This document shows positions 17,928 through 26,043 of a stretch of 64,000 nucleotides of DNA, piece by piece. The stretch spans positions 186,001-250,000 of the forward strand of contig NZ_JAJIRN010000002.1 of the NCBI RefSeq assembly GCF_025717515.1, in the 5' to 3' direction. A program made the position numbers and the translations under genes. How positions within the stretch are numbered: the stretch's first letter is position 1; the number at the start of each line of letters is the position of its first letter. The notes beneath the pieces were generated by a model. It searched no databases. It was not told the origin of the DNA and saw only the letters and a program-made list of their open reading frames with translations. This DNA is from Roseateles oligotrophus (lineage in GTDB: Bacteria > Pseudomonadota > Gammaproteobacteria > Burkholderiales > Burkholderiaceae_C).

Positions 17928-17972
17928 TGGCGAAACTCCAAAGAAACACCCACAAAATCAAACGGAGACCCA

Positions 17973-18950
17973 ATGAAACCCAATGCCAAATTGTTCACGA
18001 AATTGCTGCCCGGACTGATACTTGGCGCCAGCCTGAGCGCCCAAGCGACCGACTTCCGCTCCACCGATATCCATCCTGACGGCTACCCCACCGTCGACGC
18101 CGTCAAGTTCATGGGCCAGGAACTGAGCAAGCTCAGCAACGGCCGCCACAGCATCAAGGTTTTCAACAACAGCGCCCTGGGCGCCGAGAAGGACACCATC
18201 GAGCAGGCCAAGATCGGCGCGATCGCGATGACACGCGTGAACATCGCGCCGATGAACAATATCTGCGCGCCCACCGTGGTGCCGACCATGCCGTTCTTGT
18301 TCCGCTCCAAGGAACATATGCGCGCAGTGCTGGACGGCCCGATTGGTGAAGAGATTTTGAAGAGCTGCGAAGCGCAGGGCTTCATCGGCCTGGCCTTTTA
18401 CGACAGCGGCGCCCGCTCGATCTACACCGTCAAGAAGCCCATCAAGAGCCTGGCCGACGCCAAGGGCTTGAAGGTGCGCGTGCAGCAATCCGACCTCTGG
18501 GTTTCGCTGCTGGAGGCCATGGGTGCCAACGCCACACCGATGCCTTTCGGAGAGGTCTACACGGCCTTGAAAACCGGCTTGGTCGATGCGGCGGAGAACA
18601 ACTACCCCTCGTATGAAAGCTCGCGCCACTTCGAAGTCGCCAAGTACTACTCGAAGACCGAGCATTCGATGGCGCCGGAAATGCTGCTGTTCTCCAAAAA
18701 GATCTGGGACGGCTTGAGCGCCGAGGACCAAAAAGCGCTGCGTCAAGCCGCCAAGAACTCGGTGCCCTTTATGCGCAAGCTCTGGGATGAGCGCGAAGAG
18801 AAGTCCCTCGCCACGGTCAAGGCCGGTGGAGCCCAGATCATCGAGGTCGACAAGGCCAGCTTCCAGGCCGTGATGAAACCCGTCTACGACAAATTCATCA
18901 CCGATGCCAAGCTGAAGGATCTGGTCAAACGGATTCAAGAAACTAAGTAG
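17973..18950 (+). CDS. TRAP transporter substrate-binding protein, DctP family
   Basis: A 325-residue periplasmic protein with a signal peptide ([15 protein letters not shown]; cut before [10 protein letters not shown]) and the DctP fold: [52 protein letters not shown], the carboxylate-binding Arg region [29 protein letters not shown] read in pieces, and [24 protein letters not shown]. DctP proteins of this type bind organic acids including hexuronates; location between lactonase and TRAP membrane genes points to galacturonate or glucuronate. A GGAG ribosome-binding site lies at the normal distance before the start. Confidence 0.93.
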   Translation: MKPNAKLFTKLLPGLILGASLSAQATDFRSTDIHPDGYPTVDAVKFMGQELSKLSNGRHSIKVFNNSALGAEKDTIEQAKIGAIAMTRVNIAPMNNICAPTVVPTMPFLFRSKEHMRAVLDGPIGEEILKSCEAQGFIGLAFYDSGARSIYTVKKPIKSLADAKGLKVRVQQSDLWVSLLEAMGANATPMPFGEVYTALKTGLVDAAENNYPSYESSRHFEVAKYYSKTEHSMAPEMLLFSKKIWDGLSAEDQKALRQAAKNSVPFMRKLWDEREEKSLATVKAGGAQIIEVDKASFQAVMKPVYDKFITDAKLKDLVKRIQETK

Positions 18951-18963
18951 CCAAGGACCGCTA

Positions 18964-18996
18964 CCCGCCCGGCCTTCCATCAAGAGGCCGAGCGGG
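18964..18996 (+). other. Intercistronic hairpin between dctP and dctQ
   Basis: A 12-bp GC-rich stem with one C/A mismatch (CCCGCCCGGCCT / AGGCCGAGCGGG) and a 9-nt loop, 14 bases after the dctP stop. No T-run follows. In binding-protein-dependent transporters such hairpins commonly protect the upstream mRNA or attenuate the downstream membrane genes; that role is inferred here. Confidence 0.6.
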
Positions 18997-19060
18997 TGAC
19001 TTGTGCTCGCATTGATTTCATCTGTGCGTCGGGCCGCGCCCCGACCGAACCGGAAACACC

Positions 19061-19549
19061 ATGTTGACCAAATTTTGTGCGGCCATCGCCAAGGCCTGCT
19101 TGCGCCTAGGCGTGTTCGGCTTGCTGCTGCTACTCCTGGCCGTGAGCTACCAGGTATTCGGCCGTTATGTGATGAACAACACGCCCACCTGGGCGGAAAG
19201 CCTGGCCTTGTTGCTGGTGCTCTACGTGACGATGCTAGGTTGCGCCGTCGGCGTGCGCGACGCCGGGCATATCGGCATGGAACTGCTTGACGGCCTGCTG
19301 CCCAGCAACTGGCGCCGTCCCTTGGAGATCTTGATCCATTTGCTGACCATGCTGTTCGGCGGACTGATGGCCTGGAACTGCGCAGAGATGTTCCTCTCCG
19401 TGCGCAGCTACCTGATTCCCACTCTGGGCGTTTCAGAGTCCTTGCGCTATGTGCCCATGGTGCTGGCCGGGCTGCTGATCATGCTTTTTTCTTTTGAACA
19501 TATCGTCGCCTTGCAGCGCGGCGAAGAGGTGAAGCCCGCATGGCACTGA
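19061..19549 (+). CDS. TRAP transporter small membrane subunit, DctQ family
   Basis: A 162-residue membrane protein with four predicted helices and the DctQ pattern: LLLLLLAVSYQVFGRYVMNNTPTWAE split over residues about 22-48, LLVLYVTMLGCAVGVRDAGHIGMELL, and FEHIVALQRGEE at the C-terminus. It partners DctM to import the substrate delivered by the DctP protein using the sodium or proton gradient. The gene overlaps dctM by 10 bases, indicating translational coupling. Confidence 0.92.
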   Translation: MLTKFCAAIAKACLRLGVFGLLLLLLAVSYQVFGRYVMNNTPTWAESLALLLVLYVTMLGCAVGVRDAGHIGMELLDGLLPSNWRRPLEILIHLLTMLFGGLMAWNCAEMFLSVRSYLIPTLGVSESLRYVPMVLAGLLIMLFSFEHIVALQRGEEVKPAWH

Positions 19550-20823
19550 CTATTCTTTGTATCGCCTTCTTCGGCCTGCTCATTCTGGGCGTGCCGGTGG
19601 CCTTCGCGATTGGCCTATCCGCATTGGCGACGATTCTTTATGAGGGTTTGCCGATGGCCGTCATCTTCCAGCAGATGACATCGGGCATGAATGTGTTCTC
19701 CTTCTTGGCGATCCCCTTCTTCATCTTTGCCGGCGAGTTGATGCTTTACGGCGGCATCGCCGACAAGATCGTCGATTTCGCCCGCGCCTTGGTTGGCCAT
19801 GTGCGCGGCGGCTTGGGCATGTCCAATGTGGTCGCTTGCACCTTGTTCGGCGGCGTCTCGGGCAGCCCGGTGGCCGATGTGTCGGCCATGGGCGCGGTGA
19901 TGATTCCGATGATGAAGAAGGAAGGCTATGGCGCCGACTACGCCGTCAACGTCACCACCCATGCCGCGCTGGTCGGGGCCTTGATGCCGACCAGCCACAA
20001 CATGATCATTTACTCGCTGGCGGCCGGCGGCAAGGTCTCGATCGCCAAGCTGATTCTGGCCGGTCTGATCCCGGCCCTGGTGTTGACGATCTGCAATCTG
20101 GTCGCCGCTTACGGCGTGGCCGTCAAACGTGGCTATCCGGCCGGCAGCTTCCCCGGTTGGGCCATCGTCGCGCGCTCACTTGCGGCGGCCTTGCCGGGCT
20201 TGTTCGTCGTCGTGCTGATCCTGGGCGGCATCATGTCCGGCGTCTTCACGGCCACCGAATCGGCCGCCGTGGCTGTGCTGTATGCCTTGTTCTTGTGCGT
20301 GGTGATCTACCGCTCGCTCAAGCTGGAGCAGTTCGTCAAGGCGGCGGCCAAGGCGGTCAAGACGACCGGCGTGGTGCTGCTCTTGATCGGCATTTCATCG
20401 GCCTTCGGCTACATCATCAGCCTCTACGAAGTGGCCGACCTGACCGGCCGCGCGCTGACCAATTTCAGCTCCAGCCCCTGGGTGATCTTCCTGCTGGTCA
20501 ATTTGATTCTGTTCGTGCTGGGCACCTTCCTGGACATGGCCGCCACCATCCTGGTCTGCACACCGATCTTCCTGCCAATCTGCATGAAATACGGCATGGG
20601 CGAAATCCAGTTCGGCATCGTCATGCTGATCAACTGCGCTTTGGGCCTGAACACGCCGCCGGTCGGCACCACGCAGGTGGTTGGTTGCGCCATCGGCGGG
20701 GTGTCGGTCGGAACGGTGATGAAGACCATCTGGCCCTTCTACGGCGCCTTGATCGCCGCACTGATGCTGGTGACCTTTGTGCCGGCGTTCTCGCTGTGGC
20801 TGCCCGGCATCGTTTTTCCCTGA
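19540..20823 (+). CDS. TRAP transporter large membrane subunit, DctM family
   Basis: A 427-residue protein with about 12 membrane segments, the ion-coupled permease of the TRAP system. Family strings: FFGLLILGVPVAFAIGLSAL, FLAIPFFIFAGELMLYGGIADKIVDFARALVGH in pieces, GGLGMSNVVACTLFGGVSGS, SAMGAVMIPMMKKEGYGADYA, GLIPALVLTICNLVAAY and GLNTPPVGTTQVVGCAIGGV. Full length for the family. It overlaps dctQ and is followed by the porin gene, so uptake across both membranes is encoded in one run. Confidence 0.94.
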   Translation: MALTILCIAFFGLLILGVPVAFAIGLSALATILYEGLPMAVIFQQMTSGMNVFSFLAIPFFIFAGELMLYGGIADKIVDFARALVGHVRGGLGMSNVVACTLFGGVSGSPVADVSAMGAVMIPMMKKEGYGADYAVNVTTHAALVGALMPTSHNMIIYSLAAGGKVSIAKLILAGLIPALVLTICNLVAAYGVAVKRGYPAGSFPGWAIVARSLAAALPGLFVVVLILGGIMSGVFTATESAAVAVLYALFLCVVIYRSLKLEQFVKAAAKAVKTTGVVLLLIGISSAFGYIISLYEVADLTGRALTNFSSSPWVIFLLVNLILFVLGTFLDMAATILVCTPIFLPICMKYGMGEIQFGIVMLINCALGLNTPPVGTTQVVGCAIGGVSVGTVMKTIWPFYGALIAALMLVTFVPAFSLWLPGIVFP

Positions 20824-20874
20824 TTTTTGGGAACCTGATCTTCGGCGCCATGCCGCGCCCAAGTCTGCTCCGCT

Positions 20875-20900
20875 GTCCCGACCATGGCCATGGCCGGGAC
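20875..20900. repeat. Perfect-arm inverted repeat between dctM and the porin gene
   Basis: A 26-base inverted repeat with arms GTCCCGACCATGG and CCATGGCCGGGAC (one A/C mismatch) and no spacer. It could form a stem in the mRNA between the permease and porin cistrons, or be a protein-binding palindrome. No T-run follows, so it is not a standard terminator. Confidence 0.5.
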
Positions 20901-20988
20901 GCATGCCGGAATTCGTCCTGCCGACGCTGACCCGTGCTGATTTGCCCGGCCGTTTCGAATTTCCAACATCTATAACGGAGACATCACC

Positions 20989-22083
20989 ATGAAAATCAAC
21001 TCTCTTGGCTACGCGGCCATGCTGCTATGTGCAGGCGCGGCTCAGGCCCAGTCTTCCAACGTCGTGCTCTATGGTCTGCTGGACGTCAACGTCAGCAACT
21101 ACGACAGCGGCGCCAAGGCCAAGGCCGGCAACCTAACTTTGGTTCAGGACGGCACCGTCAACGGCCTCAATGGTTCGCGCTGGGGCATGCGCGTCACGGA
21201 AGACCTCGGCAACGATCTCAAAGCAGGCGTCGTCATGGAAGGCGGTTTGCTGGCCGACACCGGCGCGCTGGCCCAGGGCGGGCGGGCCTTTGGTCGGCAA
21301 GTCTTTGTGTCGCTGACATCGGCCAGCTTGGGCGAGCTGCGCATGGGTCGCCAGTACATCTTGGAAGACAGCGTGATGGGTTTGAGCAATCCCTTCGTCA
21401 ACGCGCTGACCTTGAACCAGGGCACCGCGGTCACGAATATGGGCAAGAGCCTGCCGTTTTGGCTGAATGCACCGCGGGCCGACAACGTCGTGCAATACGC
21501 GACGCCGACCTGGGCCGGCTTTACCGGCACAGTACAGATTGCCCCTGGCGAAGCCACCGCCGACCGCTTCCACGGGTTGAAGGCCGCCTACACCCTGGGC
21601 AACTTCAATTCGGCGCTGTCCTATGAATGGAACAAGTCGCGCAGCAGCGGCTCCGACACCAACAAGTCCTTGACGCTGGCCGCCAACTACAACTTCGGCC
21701 TGTTCAAGCTGCTGGGCGGCTACCAAAAGAACGATGAGCTGACGACCACCAGCGGCAATGGCGCGGCGGCCGGTATCGGCCTGACCGTGACCGGCCCGAA
21801 CGGCGTCTTTACCGCCGACGCCATCAAGGGCTACACCCTCGGCGTTGAAGTTCCCTTGGGCGATTTTCTATTGGGCAGCAACTACTCCAGCGTAGAGTAC
21901 AGCGGCGTCGCCGCCAACAAGACCGGCAAGAGCGCCACCTTGGGCAAGCTGGGCTTTGGCGTCAAATATGGTTTCTCGAAGAACACCTTTGTGTATTCCA
22001 GCATCTCCTTTGCCAGCGGCGATCTGCAGGAGTACATCTCGCAAGAACGCGTGATGCAAGTCGGCTTGCGCAAGTCGTTCTGA
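20989..22083 (+). CDS. Outer membrane porin, Gram-negative (Omp32/Porin_4 type)
   Basis: A 364-residue outer membrane beta-barrel: signal peptide ending GAAQAQ, first strand SSNVVLYGLLDVNVSNYDSG, the constriction-loop region GELRMGRQYILEDSVMGLSN, and the terminal strand QVGLRKSF with the C-terminal Phe required for barrel assembly. This is the typical general porin of Burkholderiales. A GGAG site lies 8 bases upstream of ATG 20989. Placed between the TRAP permease and garD it probably serves passage of uronates or short oligouronides; specificity is inferred from context only. Confidence 0.92.
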   Translation: MKINSLGYAAMLLCAGAAQAQSSNVVLYGLLDVNVSNYDSGAKAKAGNLTLVQDGTVNGLNGSRWGMRVTEDLGNDLKAGVVMEGGLLADTGALAQGGRAFGRQVFVSLTSASLGELRMGRQYILEDSVMGLSNPFVNALTLNQGTAVTNMGKSLPFWLNAPRADNVVQYATPTWAGFTGTVQIAPGEATADRFHGLKAAYTLGNFNSALSYEWNKSRSSGSDTNKSLTLAANYNFGLFKLLGGYQKNDELTTTSGNGAAAGIGLTVTGPNGVFTADAIKGYTLGVEVPLGDFLLGSNYSSVEYSGVAANKTGKSATLGKLGFGVKYGFSKNTFVYSSISFASGDLQEYISQERVMQVGLRKSF

Positions 22084-22088
22084 ACCCA

Positions 22089-22112
22089 GCGCCCCAGGTC
22101 AAACTGGGGCGC
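22089..22112 (+). terminator. Hairpin downstream of the porin gene
   Basis: A perfect 9-bp stem GCGCCCCAG / CTGGGGCGC with loop GTCAAA, starting 5 bases after the porin stop and 29 bases before garD. No T-run follows. It may stop part of the transcripts or protect the abundant porin mRNA, leaving garD expressed at a lower level. Confidence 0.5.
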
Positions 22113-22141
22113 AACCCTGACAAGACAGCAACTTATTCCAG

Positions 22142-23701
22142 ATGAGCCAGCAGCCTCTCTACATCCGCATGCAAATTGGCGACAACGTCGCCATCGTCGT
22201 CAATGATGGCGGCCTGCATGCCGGCAGCCAATTTGCCGACGGCCTCGCCCTGCTTGAGCGCGTGCCGCAGGGTCACAAGGTGGCGCTAACTGACATTCCG
22301 AGCGGCGCGCCGGTGCTGCGCTACGGCGTCAGCATTGGCCTGGCCATCCAAGACATCAAGGCCGGCGCCTGGGTGCATGAGAAGCTGCTGGCCATGCCCA
22401 CCGCGCGCAGCTTGGACGAGTTGCCGATCTGCACGGAGGCCAGCCCAGCCTTGGCGCCGCTGGAGGGCTACAGCTTTGAAGGCTACCGCAACGCCGATGG
22501 CTCGGTCGGTACGCGCAATATCCTGGCCATCACGACCACCGTGCAATGCGTGGCCGGCGTGCTGGAGTTGGCGCTCGAGCGCATCAAGGCCGAGTTGCTG
22601 CCGCTGTTCCCCTATGTGGATGATGTGGTGGCCTTGGAACATGGCTACGGCTGCGGTGTGGCGATCGACGCGCCTGACGCCATCATCCCTATCCGCACGC
22701 TGCGCAATATCAGCCTGAATCCGAACTTCGGCGGTGAAGTGATGGTGGTCAGCCTGGGCTGCGAAAAGCTGCAGCCGGAACGCTTGCTGCCGCCGGGCAG
22801 CATTGCGATCGCCGATCAACGAGAGGAGGAACTGGACGTGGTGCGCCTGCAGGATGACGCGCATATCGGCTTTCAATCGATGCTGGATTCAATCATGCGC
22901 AGCGCCGAGCGTCATTTGCAGCGACTCAACCAGCGCCGGCGCGAGACCGTGCCGGCGTCCGAGCTGGTAGTCGGCGTGCAATGCGGGGGCAGCGACGCGT
23001 TCTCCGGCCTCACCGCCAACCCGGCCGTTGGTTTTTGCACCGATTTGCTGGTGCGCGCTGGGGCTACCGTGATGTTCTCGGAAGTGACCGAGGTGCGTGA
23101 CGCCGTGGATCAGCTGACCGGGCGCGCCGCGACCGCCGAGGTCGCCGAGGCAATCAAGCGAGAGATGGCCTGGTACGACGCCTATCTGCAGCGCGGCAGC
23201 GCCGACCGCAGCGCCAACACCACGCCGGGCAACAAGGCCGGTGGCCTGTCCAATATCGTCGAGAAGGCCATGGGTTCCATCATCAAGAGCGGCACGGCGC
23301 CCATCAGCGGCGTCTTGTCGCCGGGCGAGCGCGCGCAGACGAAGGGCTTGCGTGGCTTGATCTTTGCCGCCACCCCGGCCAGCGATTTCATCTGCGGCAC
23401 GCTGCAATTAGCGGCCGGCATGAATCTGCATATCTTCACCACCGGCCGCGGCACTCCTTACGGTCTGGCGGCTTGCCCGGTGCTCAAGGTCGCCACCCGC
23501 AATGATCTGGCACGGCGCTGGCATGACCTGATGGACATCAACGCCGGGCGCATCGCCAGCGGCGAAGCCAGCATCGAGGACATCGGCTGGGAGATGTTCA
23601 GGCTATTGCTGGACGTGGCCAGTGGGCGCAAAAAGACCTGGGCCGAGCAATGGCAGTTGCACAACGCGCTGGTGCTGTTCAACCCGGCGCCGATTACCTG
23701 A
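22142..23701 (+). CDS. garD: Galactarate dehydratase
   Basis: A 519-residue UxaA/GarD-family dehydratase converting meso-galactarate to 5-dehydro-4-deoxy-D-glucarate. The N-terminal SAF-like domain (about 1-100; [19 protein letters not shown]) is followed by the large domain with [78 protein letters not shown] and [20 protein letters not shown]. These strings and the length match GarD rather than altronate dehydratase (about 495 residues). The product enters the KdgD step encoded in the other operon. Last gene of the rightward udh operon. Confidence 0.93.
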   Translation: MSQQPLYIRMQIGDNVAIVVNDGGLHAGSQFADGLALLERVPQGHKVALTDIPSGAPVLRYGVSIGLAIQDIKAGAWVHEKLLAMPTARSLDELPICTEASPALAPLEGYSFEGYRNADGSVGTRNILAITTTVQCVAGVLELALERIKAELLPLFPYVDDVVALEHGYGCGVAIDAPDAIIPIRTLRNISLNPNFGGEVMVVSLGCEKLQPERLLPPGSIAIADQREEELDVVRLQDDAHIGFQSMLDSIMRSAERHLQRLNQRRRETVPASELVVGVQCGGSDAFSGLTANPAVGFCTDLLVRAGATVMFSEVTEVRDAVDQLTGRAATAEVAEAIKREMAWYDAYLQRGSADRSANTTPGNKAGGLSNIVEKAMGSIIKSGTAPISGVLSPGERAQTKGLRGLIFAATPASDFICGTLQLAAGMNLHIFTTGRGTPYGLAACPVLKVATRNDLARRWHDLMDINAGRIASGEASIEDIGWEMFRLLLDVASGRKKTWAEQWQLHNALVLFNPAPIT

Positions 23702-23792
23702 CAAGCCCGCGGCTAGCGCAAACCAACGTCGTGACAGCCGGCGATTCCTTGCGTTGAATGCATGCGGCGCGCACCCTGGCAGCCACGGCCGC

Positions 23793-24083
23793 AGCGGGGA
23801 GTACGCCCGGCGCTACTGCTTCATCAGCGCGGGCGGCGGGGCCTGGTACAGCACGACGCTGTAGCAGCTAGCTTCAGGCGACCGGGTGTAGGTAAAGAGC
23901 CCCAAGTGCGCTTATGTCGATGTGGGGAGGGTGCTGGAGGCCATGTAGCCGGCCAGGGACTTCTGCGTCAACACCGACGGCTGCGAACGGCTGGTGCTTG
24001 ACGACGTTCATCCGGCTCGCATTGACCTGGTGCGTCAAATCGGGCGCACCGACGGTTTCGGCCCGACGCTTGCCGACGCGACA
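23793..24083 (+). pseudogene. Decayed gene fragment with three in-frame TAG stops
   Basis: One continuous frame reads GEYARRYCFISAGGGAWYSTTL, stop (23862), QLASGDRV, stop (23889), VKSPKCAYVDVGRVLEAM, stop (23946), PARDFCVNTDGCERLVLDD and onward to TAA 24084. Without the stops it resembles a conserved family of unknown function containing RYGFISAGGGRWYS and GDRVWVNIP...GYVGVG-like strings, recalled from memory. All three stops are TAG, each one transition away from CAG or TGG codons, and no frameshift is needed. The 5' part of the gene is missing. The rest of the gap 23702-24219 shows nothing else I can identify. Confidence 0.6.
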
Positions 24084-24219
24084 TAAAGCCACTCTGAGCG
24101 CTGGTGCCGACATTCTGGTGGGTCGGTCATGGAGAAGTGATCGAGATCGACGCTGACCCCTGGGAGTCACGGTTTGATCAAGGAGAGTCTTGGTGGCTCA
24201 TCAATGACTCAGATCCGGC

Positions 24220-25353
24220 CTACTTAAGTGTCTGCCAGAGCGAGAACAACACAAACGCCAGATAGATCAGCATGCCGATGCGGCCAAACCGGCCGTCATT
24301 GGGGCGCCGCTGAGCCAGCGCGATAGGCGCAGGTCGGGTGTCGGCAGGCGGCGGCAGTTGGGTGGCCTCCAGGCGCAAGATGGTGTCAATTTCCTCATGG
24401 GACAAGCCCCCCCCCGCGGCGGCCGCGCAAACCTTGGCCGGTGTCTGCGCATCGCGCTGCGACAAGCCCTGCAGCAAGGCCATGAATGGCGTCTCAAAGT
24501 CCAAATGTCGGGCGAATCGCAGCGTCCGCTGGACAGCATCCAATTGCCGGTGCGGTGAATGCAGCAGCGCCTGACAAGTCGCAACCAGCTCCTCGTAGTC
24601 AGCAAACACCATGCCTGAGCTCGACCAATCCGACAGGGCGGCGTGCACCGACGTTTCACACACCACCGGTACGCCGTTGGCGACCGGCTGAAGCATGCGC
24701 GAGATCGGAAACAGCTTGGTAGCGTAATAGTGAATATGCAACACCATGCGCGCCCGCATCACTGCCGGGCTGAGCTCCCAAGCATAGGCCCCCGCCACGA
24801 CCTCCACAGACAAGCCAGCGGCCCTCAGTTGCTCGATGATCAGGCTGCGCCGGTCGCTGAGGGTGCCAAAGAACAAGACATCGACCGACTTCTCCACCGC
24901 CAACGCGGGCCGGAATATCGCCGCCGGTCCAGGCACAAATGGCAGCTCAAAAGCCAACTGCTTGGCGCCATGCCGTTGCCGTAAAAATTCGATGTTAGCG
25001 CTGCTGTAGTCGAGCACCGGCCAGCGAGCCAGCTCGTCAATATAGCCGTTGCTGATCAAGGCCGATTCACTGCCTAGTTGTTCTAGGTTGATCAGCACGG
25101 TCAGGCGCGGATTCAGTCGCGACACCAAGCTCTCCCAGCCTGGATTCGGCATGAACACCAAGGCTAAACGGTCTTGATCCACCTGGTTGACGACATGCTT
25201 GCAGTCGGCAAAGCCAAGTTGGCGAATCGAGGCGCAAAGACAGGCCGCCAACTCAGAGAAGACATAGGGCTGCGGCGCGTACGGGTTGTCTTCAACCACG
25301 TCAATGCCCAACAAGCGGTCTCGAGCCTCCTGCACCACCGACTTCAAATCCAT
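24220..25353 (-). CDS. Glycosyltransferase-like protein (GT-B/CgeB-like) with C-terminal membrane helix
   Basis: A 377-residue protein. The sequence reads as a two-domain GT-B-like fold: LTVLINLEQLGSESALISN, VDVLFFGTLSDRRSLIIEQL, ARMVLHIHYYATKLFPISRML and the acceptor-site-like VANGVPVVCETSVHAALSDW, VFADYEELVATCQALL, as in spore-maturation CgeB-type glycosyltransferases. After about residue 280 comes a linker and a single C-terminal helix (IGMLIYLAFVLFSLWQTL) that could tether it to the inner membrane. It is the last gene of the ExbB-ExbD-TonB-porin run, 26 bases after the coiled-coil gene; a GTG at 25362 is an alternative start. Donor and acceptor are unknown; the TpsA stalk is one candidate acceptor (inference). 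Confidence 0.6.
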   Translation of the reverse strand: MDLKSVVQEARDRLLGIDVVEDNPYAPQPYVFSELAACLCASIRQLGFADCKHVVNQVDQDRLALVFMPNPGWESLVSRLNPRLTVLINLEQLGSESALISNGYIDELARWPVLDYSSANIEFLRQRHGAKQLAFELPFVPGPAAIFRPALAVEKSVDVLFFGTLSDRRSLIIEQLRAAGLSVEVVAGAYAWELSPAVMRARMVLHIHYYATKLFPISRMLQPVANGVPVVCETSVHAALSDWSSSGMVFADYEELVATCQALLHSPHRQLDAVQRTLRFARHLDFETPFMALLQGLSQRDAQTPAKVCAAAAGGGLSHEEIDTILRLEATQLPPPADTRPAPIALAQRRPNDGRFGRIGMLIYLAFVLFSLWQTLK

Positions 25354-25379
25354 AGACAGCACTTCAAGTTCCTACCAAG

Positions 25380-26033
25380 CTACCTGACCCGCTGCGCGTC
25401 CATCCGCCCACGCAGCTCCTCGGCCACGTTCTCCAGCCGGATGTCGTTGAAACCGAACAGCGGATCATTGACGCCGGTGATCTCCGAGGGGGTGCGGCTC
25501 AGATAACGCTTGATCGCTTCTTCGCCCACCGAATGCAACTTGCGGTTCTTGGCCTCGGCGTCTTGCAAGGCCAGCGTGCTGCGCTCCAACAGGCGCGCCG
25601 TGACTTGCACCGCTTGCTGACGCTCGGCGCTTTCGCGGCGGGCCGCCAACAATTGCTGCTGCAGTTCTTTTTCACGCGTCCCGGCCGCTGCTTCCAAGGC
25701 TGATTTCGCGGCCTCGGCCGCTTGCAACTCGGCTTGCAGCTTTTGCGTCAGCTGCTCCAGCGCCTTGAGCTTGGCCGCTTGGCCCGAGGCTTGCGCCCGC
25801 GCCTTGCCGGCGACTTGCTCGGCCAGCAGCTTTTCTTGCTCCAGCTTGGCCTTCTCGGCGCTCAAGCTTGACTGTTGCTCTTGCGCAGCCTTCAGCGCTG
25901 TTTGCGTGCGACGCAAGGCTTCGCGTTCCTTGCTCACCTTGGCGTCCTGCGCCTGCGCAGGCATGACGGCACCCAAGCCCACACAGCAGGCCACCAACAG
26001 CCCTCTTTTCAATCTCAATGACAGCGTCTTCAT
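25380..26033 (-). CDS. Exported coiled-coil protein
   Basis: A 217-residue protein with signal peptide (LLVACCVGLGAVMPAQA) and a long Ala/Glu/Lys/Gln-rich heptad region (about residues 25-150; KEREALRRTQTALKAAQEQQ and similar) followed by a short conserved-looking tail (AIKRYLSRTPSEITGVNDP, FGFNDIRLENVAEELR). No enzymatic domain is visible. It starts 11 bases after the Porin_5 stop and so belongs to the TonB operon. A periplasmic spacer or scaffold between TonB and outer-membrane parts would fit, but this is inference. Confidence 0.75.
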   Translation of the reverse strand: MKTLSLRLKRGLLVACCVGLGAVMPAQAQDAKVSKEREALRRTQTALKAAQEQQSSLSAEKAKLEQEKLLAEQVAGKARAQASGQAAKLKALEQLTQKLQAELQAAEAAKSALEAAAGTREKELQQQLLAARRESAERQQAVQVTARLLERSTLALQDAEAKNRKLHSVGEEAIKRYLSRTPSEITGVNDPLFGFNDIRLENVAEELRGRMDAQRVR

Positions 26034-26043
26034 CGTCGAGCCC

